From the NCBI RefSeq assembly GCF_029946505.1, contig NZ_JARZHG010000038.1, positions 48,948-112,947 of the forward strand: DNA of 64,000 nt. Reading direction: 5' to 3'. The stretch is from Polyangium sp. y55x31. Its GTDB lineage: Bacteria > Myxococcota_A > Polyangia > Polyangiales > Polyangiaceae. The position numbers and the translations under genes are program-made. The notes beneath the pieces are model-generated. The model ran no database searches. It saw only the letters and a program-made list of their open reading frames with translations, and was not told the origin of the DNA. Every line of letters starts with the position of its first letter. Position 1 is the stretch's first letter. This document shows, one piece after another, positions 37,924-45,954 of this stretch.

Positions 37924-40191
37924 ATGAGCGAGGCGCAGCACGCACGCAAAGCCGCGCTCGACGCGTACGTGGCGCGCCAGGCCGCCACGGTGGGGCGCGC
38001 GCCCGCGGCCGAGGACGTCACGACGATCGGCCCCGTCGGCCCTTTCAAAGGCGCCACGGGCGCGGCCTCGCTCGGCATCATCGACGATTTCGCGGAGAGC
38101 TACCTCGGCAAGGGCCCGGGCGCCGTCACCTTCGCCCCCGACGGCCGCGCGCTCTATTTCGGCCGCGACGACGGCAAGCTCCGGCGCCTCGCGCTGCCCA
38201 CGGGCACGCTCGTCTGGGAGCAGAGCGAATCCGAATACGGACGCGGCATTTTATGCGTCGCCATGTCCCGCGACGGAAAGCAGATCGCCTACGCGCGCAA
38301 GACCGGCTCCATTTTCGTCGCCGACGCCGAGACCGGCAGGACGCTCCGCCAGATCAAGGGCAGCAATGCCATGTTCGAGCTCTCGTTCTCGAAGGATGGC
38401 CCGTACCTCGCCATGGGCGGCCAGGGCGGGGCGCGGGTCGTGCACCTCGACACGATGGCCCAGACCGAGTTCGGCCCGAGCCATTGGTCGATGACCTATT
38501 CCGTCGCGTTCGCCCCCGAGGCGCCGCTCCTCGCCGAGGGCGCCTCCGGCGGCAAACTCCGCCTCTGGAACGTGCCGGGCGGCCTCTTCGCCACCCACGA
38601 ACATCATCGGGGCGACATTCACGGCGTCGCCTGGTCGCCCGGCGGAAATCGCCTCGTCACCGGCTCCGAGGACAAGGACGTCGTCATCTGCGGGCTCGAT
38701 CCCAAGGCTCCCATTCTCCGCCTCACGGGTCACACGAGCCTCGTCTTTTGCGTCGCCTGGTCCCCCGACGGTCGCCGCGTCGCCTCCGGCTCTGCCGATC
38801 GCACCATTCGAATCTGGGACGCGAACACCGGCCTCCCGCTCGCCCGTTATGAGTTCCCCGAGGAATTCGCTTATCGCCTCGCCTTTTCGCCCGATGGCGC
38901 CCTGCTCGCGTCGACGCACCCTTGCACGGCGCGCCTCTGGGACACGCGCTCCACCGTGAAAGCCGTGGCGCCCGCGCCGCGCCTCCTCAGCGCGGGCCCG
39001 CTCGCCGCCGATCTCGATCCGCTCCCGGGCGCGCTCGTCGCCCTGCTCCGCGTGAATCGATCGGCCCCGCTCTCGCTCCTCCGCGATTTGCTCGCCCTCA
39101 CCGCGGGACAGGCCTCCTCCCCCGACACGCAGCGCCTCTCGCGGCACCCCGGCGCGAGCGCCCTCGCCGCGCTCCGCTGGCCGCCGCGGGCCCGCATCGC
39201 GCTCGTTTTGCTCCTGCTCCGCGACTCCGAGGACACCTCGTTCGCCCCGCCAAACGACATCTCCGCCGCCGAGATCCGTTTCGCCCTCATCGACGCGCTC
39301 GCCGGCGACGCCTCCGAGCCCGACGCGCCGCCCTTGCCGCTCGCCTACCTCGAACGTGCCCTCGACGCCGTCGACGATCGCCTGCTCGCTTTGCTCGGCT
39401 CCCTCGGCCCCGAGGCGTGCGCCGACGATCCCACGTTGCCGCTTGTGATGCTCGGGCGGTTGTCTCAGCTCGCGCCTCGGATTGCCCTCGATCGCCGGCT
39501 CCTCGCCTTGCGTGTCCCCGCGCAGAGCCTCGGCGCCGCGGAGGCCCGGGGCCCGTGGCTCGAACCTTCGGGTTTTTCCTCGGCGGGAAACCTCCTCCAG
39601 CTCGTCCCCTCGCAATGGGCGTTGCCCGACGATCTCCGGCATTACCGCGCCCTCACCGGCGGCCTGCTCTACCGCGCCCGCTTCGGCCGCGAGCCGCCGC
39701 GCCTCCGCCCGCTCGTCCTCGTCCTCGACGTCTCGCCCACCTCCTTCGGCCCCGTCGAGGCCATGCTCCGGCAAGCCGCGCACGCCCTCGCCGCGTCCCT
39801 GCTCGACGTCGGCCTGCCCGCCTATTTCATCGCGGCCGGCGGCCCAAACGAGGCGAGGGCGATCGTGCACCGCGCCGACCTCTTCGAATTGCTCACGGCC
39901 CGCGCGCACGAGCCCGTGCATACCGGAAAAACCCTGGCCCTCGCCGCCGAGCTCTGCGCTTCCTTGCCCATGCACGGGCCGCTCGAGCCCACGATCATCG
40001 TCCTCTCGCATCCCTCCTTCGGCGAGGAAGACCTCGACGTACCCGCGCCGAAGGATCTCGCGGGCTTTTTCGTCCATTACCCGGGCCACCCGCGGGAGCC
40101 CGCGTGGCAGCGGCGTTGCAAACGCGCCGTCTGCCTCGGCCCCGACGATGAAGGCCTGCTCGCGGCCGCCCTCGGGCAGGTGCTCGCGTGA
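37924..40191 (+). CDS. Beta-propeller (WD40-like) plus vWA-domain protein
   Basis: A 755-aa protein. Residues about 60-350 are WD40/YVTN-like propeller blades (VTFAPDGRALYFGRDDGKL; VAWSPDGRRVASGSADRTI; IWD). Residues 360-590 are helical. Residues about 595-750 form a vWA domain with a MIDAS-like D602-x-S604-x-T606 (LVLDVSPTS). It is the vWA partner expected for the MoxR ATPase across the divergent promoter, and the combination of MoxR, vWA and propeller defines a family of predicted ternary conflict systems. The start at 37924 sits 63 bp from the RING gene. The next gene begins within its stop. Confidence 0.9.
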   Translation: MSEAQHARKAALDAYVARQAATVGRAPAAEDVTTIGPVGPFKGATGAASLGIIDDFAESYLGKGPGAVTFAPDGRALYFGRDDGKLRRLALPTGTLVWEQSESEYGRGILCVAMSRDGKQIAYARKTGSIFVADAETGRTLRQIKGSNAMFELSFSKDGPYLAMGGQGGARVVHLDTMAQTEFGPSHWSMTYSVAFAPEAPLLAEGASGGKLRLWNVPGGLFATHEHHRGDIHGVAWSPGGNRLVTGSEDKDVVICGLDPKAPILRLTGHTSLVFCVAWSPDGRRVASGSADRTIRIWDANTGLPLARYEFPEEFAYRLAFSPDGALLASTHPCTARLWDTRSTVKAVAPAPRLLSAGPLAADLDPLPGALVALLRVNRSAPLSLLRDLLALTAGQASSPDTQRLSRHPGASALAALRWPPRARIALVLLLLRDSEDTSFAPPNDISAAEIRFALIDALAGDASEPDAPPLPLAYLERALDAVDDRLLALLGSLGPEACADDPTLPLVMLGRLSQLAPRIALDRRLLALRVPAQSLGAAEARGPWLEPSGFSSAGNLLQLVPSQWALPDDLRHYRALTGGLLYRARFGREPPRLRPLVLVLDVSPTSFGPVEAMLRQAAHALAASLLDVGLPAYFIAAGGPNEARAIVHRADLFELLTARAHEPVHTGKTLALAAELCASLPMHGPLEPTIIVLSHPSFGEEDLDVPAPKDLAGFFVHYPGHPREPAWQRRCKRAVCLGPDDEGLLAAALGQVLA

Positions 40192-41222
40192 CGTCTCCTC
40201 CGGAATGGCGCCCCGCGCGGTTTTACCGGACGGATGACGCGCGCCTCACCTGCACCCTCTGCCCCTTCGCTTGCGCGCTGGCGGACGGCGATCGCGGCCG
40301 CTGCCACGTGCGGCAGAGGCGCGGCGACACGATGGAAACGGCGACCTACGCGACGAGCGTCCTCCACGCCCAGCCCATCGAGCGAAAGCCGCTGTATCAC
40401 GTTCATCCCGGAAAAACCGTCCTCACCGTGGCCGCGCCGGGCTGCACGTTCGCCTGCACGTATTGCCAGAATTTTTCCCTCTCGCAGTATGGTCGGACAA
40501 ACGATGCGCCGTGGACCGCGCGGCCCGTCACGGCGCGGGAGCTCGTCACGGAATGCGCGGACAAACACGCGCTCCTCGCCTTCTCGTACACCGAGCCCGT
40601 CCTCGCCGCCGAGCTGACGCTCGACGTCGCGGCGCTCCGGGGTGATGCTCGCCCCTCCATCCTTTGGAAGACCAACGGTTTCGTCACGACGAACGCCGCC
40701 CGCCTCGTCGCCCCGGCCCTGCTCGCCGCCAACGTCGATCTCAAGACGCCCGCCGAAACCTCGCACCGCAAGCTCACGGCCGCGCCCCTCGCGCCCGTCC
40801 TCGAGGCCCTCTCGATCTGGAAAGAATGCGGCGTCTGGCTCGAGATCTCGACCCCGCTCATCCCGGGCCTGAACACGGACGACGCCTCCCTCCGCGCCCT
40901 CGCCGCGCTCGTTTTTTCCTTCGGTGCCGAGACCCCGTGGCACCTCGTTCGATTCCACCCCGATTACCGCCTCCAGGAATCACCCCCGACGCACCCCGAC
41001 CTCCTCCGCCGCGCCGTCCGTATCGCGAAAGACGTCGGCCTCGCGCACGTGTACGTCGAACGCGCGCTCGGCGACGAGGGACGCAATACATCTTGCGCGG
41101 GCTGTGGCCAGGCCGTGATTCGAAGGGACGTGTGGGCGCTCGCGGAGAACGCGCTCATCCATGGGAAATGCCCCCATTGCTCACGAGCGATCCCTGGGCG
41201 ATGGGACGAGGTGCCGTCATGA
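40188..41222 (+). CDS. amrS: Radical SAM enzyme, AmmeMemoRadiSam family (AmrS-like)
   Basis: A 344-aa radical SAM protein. The [4Fe-4S]-SAM motif is Cys86-x3-Cys90-x2-Cys93 (GCTFACTYC). The N-terminal LTCTLCPFAC and the C-terminal CAGCGQ...CPHC supply further Cys for zinc or a second cluster. The family (AmmeMemoRadiSam radical SAM enzyme) is widespread but its reaction is not well defined. Here the GTG start overlaps the stop of the beta-propeller/vWA gene in a GTGA junction, so the two are co-translated. AMMECR1 and Memo, the usual partners, are not in this window. Confidence 0.9.
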   Translation: MTSPPEWRPARFYRTDDARLTCTLCPFACALADGDRGRCHVRQRRGDTMETATYATSVLHAQPIERKPLYHVHPGKTVLTVAAPGCTFACTYCQNFSLSQYGRTNDAPWTARPVTARELVTECADKHALLAFSYTEPVLAAELTLDVAALRGDARPSILWKTNGFVTTNAARLVAPALLAANVDLKTPAETSHRKLTAAPLAPVLEALSIWKECGVWLEISTPLIPGLNTDDASLRALAALVFSFGAETPWHLVRFHPDYRLQESPPTHPDLLRRAVRIAKDVGLAHVYVERALGDEGRNTSCAGCGQAVIRRDVWALAENALIHGKCPHCSRAIPGRWDEVPS

Positions 41223-41428
41223 CGAAACGCGAATTCGTCGAATCCCTCCCGGATCTCATCACGCCCGAGGAGTACGCGGCCGATCCCGAAGGCCGGAAGG
41301 TGAAGCTACGCATCCGCCCCACGGCCGACGGCGTGGAGGTGATCGGCGACGCCGTCCGGCCGAAGGAACTCGAAGAGCTGCTCCTCGCCCTCGACCCGGC
41401 CGTCCTGCAGCAAATGCTCTGCGGCTAG
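41219..41428 (+). CDS. Small protein ending in Cys-Gly, candidate modifier or adaptor
   Basis: A 69-aa protein. It has a predicted beta-hairpin (VKLRIRPTADGVEVIGDAV) followed by an amphipathic helix (KELEELLLAL) and ends in LQQMLCG. The ATG overlaps the radical SAM stop by 4 nt. I recognise no family. The C-terminal Gly is notable because ubiquitin-like modifiers need one for E1 activation, and an E1, E2, JAMM and RING-like set lies opposite. Against this, the size and predicted topology (two strands, one helix) are short of a full beta-grasp fold. It may instead be a simple adaptor. Confidence 0.7.
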   Translation: MTKREFVESLPDLITPEEYAADPEGRKVKLRIRPTADGVEVIGDAVRPKELEELLLALDPAVLQQMLCG

Positions 41429-41469
41429 CCTGCACTTCCGGGCGTTCATGGTACGTTGGTGGTCAAACC

Positions 41470-43878
41470 ATGCTGTACCCGGGATCGCTCCTCGTCCGCG
41501 GTTTCGTCACCGGCGCGGCGGCCCTCGCCCTCGGCCTCGTGACGGTCCCATCCCACGCACAGCCCGCGAGCGAGCCGCCGCCCGAGACGACGATGCCCTC
41601 GCCGCGCGGGCCGACGATCCCGCCCTATCCCGAGGGCGCGACGGGCGACGCCGACGTCATGCTCGCCATTCTGGTGCGCTCCGACGGCAAGGTCACCGAG
41701 GCCCGCGTGATCGAAGGCCCCGAGCCCTTCGCCAGCGCCGCGGCCGCCGCTGCCTCGACGTGGGAGTTCGAGCCCGCGCGCCGCAATGGAAAACCCGTCA
41801 GCGCTCGCATCCGCTTCCTCGTCACGTTCCGCGCGCCCGCCCCCGCGCCCGAAAAACCCGCGCCGCCCGCCGAACCGTCCCCCGCGCCCGCGCCCGCCGT
41901 GCTTCCTGCCAAACCCCCCGCGCCCGAGGCCATCGAGGTCCGCGTCCAGGGCGAACACCAGGCCCCCACGACGCGCACGATGTCCCGCGTCGAGGTGCGC
42001 CAGCTCCCGGGCGCATTCGGTGATCCTTTCCGCGCGATCGAGGCCATGCCGGGCGTCACGCCCATCGCCTCGGGCGTCCCTTATTTTTTCGTGCGCGGCG
42101 CGCCTCCCGGGAACGTGGGGTATTTCATCGACGGCATCCGCGTCCCGCTCCTCTTCCACGTGGCCGCGGGGCCGAGCGTCATTCACCCCGGGCTCGTCGA
42201 TCGCGTGGACCTCTATCCCGGCGGCTTCCCTTCGCGTTATGGCCGGTTCACGGGCGGCATCGTCACCGGCACCATCCGCGAGCCCGAAAATCGCCTGCAC
42301 GGCGAGGGAAACATCCGCCTGTTCGACGCCGGCGCCATGGTCGAGGCGCCTTTCGCGAATGGCCGCGGCGCCGCGCTCGTCGCCGGCCGGTATGCGTATC
42401 CCGAGCTCGTCCTCAAGCTCGCCTCCCCGGGCGTCGAGCTCGGCTACTGGGATTACCAGGCGCGGCTTCATTACGACCTCACGCCCTCCGACCGCATCGG
42501 CGTCTTCGCCTTCGGCTCGCACGACTACCTCGCACAGATCGACGACGACGACGGCGAGAAGGAGACCGTCGTGGCGGGGCAGTTCCACCGCGTCGATTTC
42601 CGTTACGATCGGAAGCTCGGCGAGCACGGCAAACTGCGCCACGCGATCACGCTCGGCTACGACGAGAGCCAGGCCCGCGGCGGCGAGAACGCCGGCAAAA
42701 CGTGGCTGCTCGGCTCGCGCACCGAGCTCACCTTGCACCCCTCGGAAATGGTCACCGTGCGCGCGGGCGCCGACGCGTACTTCGAGCGCTTCGAGATCGA
42801 CATCGAGGAAAACGACGACGACGCGCCGAGCCCGAACGACCTCGCGCTCATGCGCCAGCTCACGAGCCGCGACGATTTCACCGCCGCCGTCTGGGCCGAC
42901 GCCGTGATCCGCCCCCACCCCGCGCTCGAGCTCATCCCCGGCGTGCGCTCCGACATCTTCACGTCCGACGGCGTCGCCAAGGCGACCTTCGATCCGCGGC
43001 TGTCGAGCCGCCTCGAGCTCGGAAAACGCTTCACGGTCGTCAGCGCGTTTGGCGTGACGCACCAGCCCCCGAGCTTCCTCGGCGCGGCCCCGGGCCTCCA
43101 GATCGGAGGATTGCAGGGCGGCGTGCAGACGGGGCTCCTTTCGAGCGCGGGCGTCGAGATGGCCCTGCCTTTCGACATCAGCGCGACCGTGACGGGCTTT
43201 CGTGGCGCGTTCTTCAACCTGAGTGATCCGATCGGCAATCGCCCGCCCGGGACCGAGCTCGGGTATGCCCGGCAAGCGGAGCTCCGGGGGATCGGCAGCA
43301 CGTACGGCATGGAGCTTTATCTACGCCGCAGCCTGTCGAAGCGCCTCGGGGGGTTCCTCTCGTATACGCTCTCGCGCTCGCTCCGCCACATCGGCAATGA
43401 GACGTTCGAGTCGGCCTACGATCGGAGGCACGTCTTGAACTTCGCGGCCTCCTACGATCTCGGCCGGAACTGGAAGCTCGGCGGCCGCATCGTTTTTTAC
43501 ACGGGCTCGCCGATGATCCTCGATTACCGGGTCCGCCGCCGCGATCTCGGCCTGCCGGAGGACCCCGAGGACGGCCCGGATCTCCCGGACACCCCCGAGG
43601 AGCACGCGCAGCGCGAGGAGCTCCGGAAATTGCTCGCGAATTACGTGGCCAGCCTGAATTTGCCCGACCGCCTGCCCGCGTTTTTCCGCCTCGACGTGCG
43701 TCTGGAAAAACGATGGTCCTTTTCGAATGGCCGCTGGCTCTCGTTCACCGTCGAGGTGCTGAACGCGACCGCCGGCAAGGAGGTGACGCAATACGAATGC
43801 ACATTCCAGGACGGATGCGAGCCGGAGGAGATCGGGCCGCTCATGATCCCGAGCATCGGAGTCGAGGGCGGGTTCTAG
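41470..43878 (+). CDS. TonB-dependent receptor with an N-terminal TonB C-terminal domain
   Basis: An 802-aa outer-membrane protein. A Sec signal (ending near SHAQP) precedes a TonB_C-like domain at about 50-120 (GDADVMLAILVRSDGKVTEA; STWEFEPARRNGKPV). A Pro/Ala-rich linker leads to a TonB-box/plug region (EVRQLPGAFGDPFRAIEAMPGV; FFVRGAPPGNVGYFIDGIRVP) and a long beta-barrel ending in a terminal Phe. Substrate unknown; Asp/Glu clusters in loops (DDDDGEKE) could bind cations. A short gap separates it from the system genes, so it may or may not share their transcript. Confidence 0.88.
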   Translation: MLYPGSLLVRGFVTGAAALALGLVTVPSHAQPASEPPPETTMPSPRGPTIPPYPEGATGDADVMLAILVRSDGKVTEARVIEGPEPFASAAAAAASTWEFEPARRNGKPVSARIRFLVTFRAPAPAPEKPAPPAEPSPAPAPAVLPAKPPAPEAIEVRVQGEHQAPTTRTMSRVEVRQLPGAFGDPFRAIEAMPGVTPIASGVPYFFVRGAPPGNVGYFIDGIRVPLLFHVAAGPSVIHPGLVDRVDLYPGGFPSRYGRFTGGIVTGTIREPENRLHGEGNIRLFDAGAMVEAPFANGRGAALVAGRYAYPELVLKLASPGVELGYWDYQARLHYDLTPSDRIGVFAFGSHDYLAQIDDDDGEKETVVAGQFHRVDFRYDRKLGEHGKLRHAITLGYDESQARGGENAGKTWLLGSRTELTLHPSEMVTVRAGADAYFERFEIDIEENDDDAPSPNDLALMRQLTSRDDFTAAVWADAVIRPHPALELIPGVRSDIFTSDGVAKATFDPRLSSRLELGKRFTVVSAFGVTHQPPSFLGAAPGLQIGGLQGGVQTGLLSSAGVEMALPFDISATVTGFRGAFFNLSDPIGNRPPGTELGYARQAELRGIGSTYGMELYLRRSLSKRLGGFLSYTLSRSLRHIGNETFESAYDRRHVLNFAASYDLGRNWKLGGRIVFYTGSPMILDYRVRRRDLGLPEDPEDGPDLPDTPEEHAQREELRKLLANYVASLNLPDRLPAFFRLDVRLEKRWSFSNGRWLSFTVEVLNATAGKEVTQYECTFQDGCEPEEIGPLMIPSIGVEGGF

Positions 43879-44056
43879 CGCCTGCGGGCGATTGCGTTCG
43901 GCACGCGAGCACCAACGCCAGCACGGCGGCCCGCGCCCAGCGAAGCGAGTGGCGCCCGAGGCCAGTCGAGGGTGGCGCTCGGTGTCAATACAGGCCTGCC
44001 CGTTCGGCGTAAGGTCCGCGCACACGGTCGATGAAACGACCACCAGGGAGGAAGAG

Positions 44057-44776
44057 ATGAAACGAAACGCGTGTGCCCTTGCCCTTGCGCTCACCCTCGC
44101 GAGCCTGCCCGGCTGCTCCTCCGACGAGGGCACGCAGCCCGATCCCGCCCCCGAGCCCGGACCGACTGTAACCGACGTCCGTGGAGATCGTTATTGCGAG
44201 ATCCTCGTCGGCGACATCGAGGGCAGCAACATCCTCTTCGACGTATACAATACTTACCAGCTCAACGATTGCCCGGAGGCGGCGTGGCAGTCGGTCGACG
44301 CGGCCGCGATCAAGGCCGAAAAGCAGGCCGTCGCCGTGGTCCTGAACGGTCCCCGCTACTGGATCATGGACGAATTCTCCAACTCCAAGGTCGTGGACAC
44401 CACGGTCGAGACGTTCGGCAGCCTCGAGATGCGTGTCGCGGGCGTGCTCGAAATGCCTCTGGCCGACGCCATGAGCGAGAGCGCGTATGTCCCGCGGAAG
44501 GTCGCGCGCACGACGACCTGGGTCTACAAAGCGGGCAAATTGGTGTACGAGCTCGTCGATCCGCAGGGCCAGATTTTCGATATGCAGTCCTACAGCGTGC
44601 AGAAGGTGGCCCAGACCGAGAGCAGCCTCGCCGAGCTCGGCGCCACGCTCACCCTTCCCGCAGGGTGGAAGTTTCAGGCGCGGGTCCTCGAATCCGATCT
44701 CGAGGTCACGGCGGTCGACGGCGTCGCCACGGTCGTCCAGGACGACCACGGGAACACCTACCAGCTCTCGCAGTAG
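44057..44776 (+). CDS. Lipoprotein of unknown function
   Basis: A 239-aa precursor with a lipobox at about residue 20 (LASLPGC) and an Asp/Pro/Glu linker. The mature domain is alpha/beta and predicted globular, with segments LVGDIEGSNILFDVYNTYQL and FQARVLESDLEVTAVDGVA. No family is recognised. The start at 44057 follows GGGAGGAAGAG. It lies 178 bp after the receptor gene on the same strand and ends just before the convergent AraC-type regulator. Confidence 0.7.
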   Translation: MKRNACALALALTLASLPGCSSDEGTQPDPAPEPGPTVTDVRGDRYCEILVGDIEGSNILFDVYNTYQLNDCPEAAWQSVDAAAIKAEKQAVAVVLNGPRYWIMDEFSNSKVVDTTVETFGSLEMRVAGVLEMPLADAMSESAYVPRKVARTTTWVYKAGKLVYELVDPQGQIFDMQSYSVQKVAQTESSLAELGATLTLPAGWKFQARVLESDLEVTAVDGVATVVQDDHGNTYQLSQ

Positions 44777-44789
44777 TAATGCCTCGACT

Positions 44790-45851
44790 TCACCGGTGAG
44801 GGCCCTGGGGCGGGCGCCGCTGGCGCCGCCACACCGCGGGCGTCGTCGATTGCCACCGTCGAAAGGCGCGCTGAAAGGCGCTCTGCTCGGCGAAGCCCAG
44901 CAGAAAGGCGACCTCGGCCAATCCGAGGTCCGGCTGATCGAGGTACCGCAGGGCCATCTCGTGGCGTAACTCGTCGAGGAGGCCCTGGAACGATACACCC
45001 TCGGATTGCAGGCGGCGCTGGAGGCTACGCGGCGTCATTTTGAGCCGTGTGGCCACGCGCTCCAGCGTCGGGCCGCCGCCGAGCTCCGCCGCGAGTGCTG
45101 CCCGCACCCGATCGGCGAGATCACCGCGGCGCGGGAGCGACAAGACCATTTCTTCCAGCAGCCGGTCGAGGTGCCGCGAGATGCGCTCGCTCCTGGTGGG
45201 CAGGGCCGTGTCGAGCAGCCCCTTGTCGAAGACGAGCGCGTCGTACGGCTGGCCGAACTCCACCGCCGCCTCGAAGAAACGCGCATGCTCGTCCGCATTG
45301 CCCGGTGGTGCTCTGCGAAAACACACCCGCTGGACCTGGAACGCGGGGCCGATCGCTTGCCGCCCGAACAGGAACAACATCGCGAGCGAGCACTCCACGC
45401 CGTGCCGGCTCGCCGCGTCGGGAAGGAGCTGGTGATGGCGCAATCGGCACGCCGCCCCCTCGATCTCGACACGGATCTCGAGCGTGTCGTTGACGAGCCG
45501 CATATAGCGCGAGGCGCGACGGTACGCCTCGCCAAGCGTCAGGTCGCTTTGCATGGCCAGGGCGAGGACGTTGTCCGGCCTGCCGCGCGCGATCTCCGCC
45601 ACGCGAAGCCCGAAGGCGGGTTCGCCGGTGATGCGTGCGGCCTCCTCGAACAGCACGAGGACTGTGGCGAGCGGTACCCGGCCCTCCGGATCGTGGAGGA
45701 CATCCGGCGCGAGCCCCACGGTCGAAAGGAGGCTCTCCAAGTCTGCGCCCAGCAGCGCCGCCGCGCCCGCGACCTTGAGGGCCAGTTGACTGTGCACCAT
45801 GCTCGGAGGATTCATCGGATAGCGAACATGATATCCGAGTACCGCGGGCAT
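44790..45851 (-). CDS. AraC-family transcriptional regulator
   Basis: A 353-aa protein. Residues about 20-215 are the N-terminal ligand-binding domain of the OruR/ArgR-like AraC subgroup (arabinose-binding-like). Residues about 250-345 carry the double helix-turn-helix: VATRLKMTPRSLQRRLQSEG, then LAEVAFLLGFAEQSAFQRAF and the FRRW motif. Targets are unknown; no operator is identified nearby. The start is uncertain. The ATG at 45851 has GGAGG directly abutting; an in-frame ATG at 45815 gives a more typical N-terminus. Confidence 0.9.
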   Translation of the reverse strand: MPAVLGYHVRYPMNPPSMVHSQLALKVAGAAALLGADLESLLSTVGLAPDVLHDPEGRVPLATVLVLFEEAARITGEPAFGLRVAEIARGRPDNVLALAMQSDLTLGEAYRRASRYMRLVNDTLEIRVEIEGAACRLRHHQLLPDAASRHGVECSLAMLFLFGRQAIGPAFQVQRVCFRRAPPGNADEHARFFEAAVEFGQPYDALVFDKGLLDTALPTRSERISRHLDRLLEEMVLSLPRRGDLADRVRAALAAELGGGPTLERVATRLKMTPRSLQRRLQSEGVSFQGLLDELRHEMALRYLDQPDLGLAEVAFLLGFAEQSAFQRAFRRWQSTTPAVWRRQRRPPQGPHR

Positions 45852-45954
45852 CCTCCAGATACACCTCCTTCTTTTCGCTTCACCCGTTCCGGCTCGGCAC
45901 CATCCGCCAGCGCCAGCACCCCGAACAGCAGCGGCCCGGCCGACTCGATGCGGC

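Noticed and set aside
26526..41428. Type II CBASS or Bil operon identity for the conjugation genes
   Set aside because: No CD-NTase or effector gene is present, E1 and E2 are not fused as in Cap2, and the gene set is much larger than Bil.
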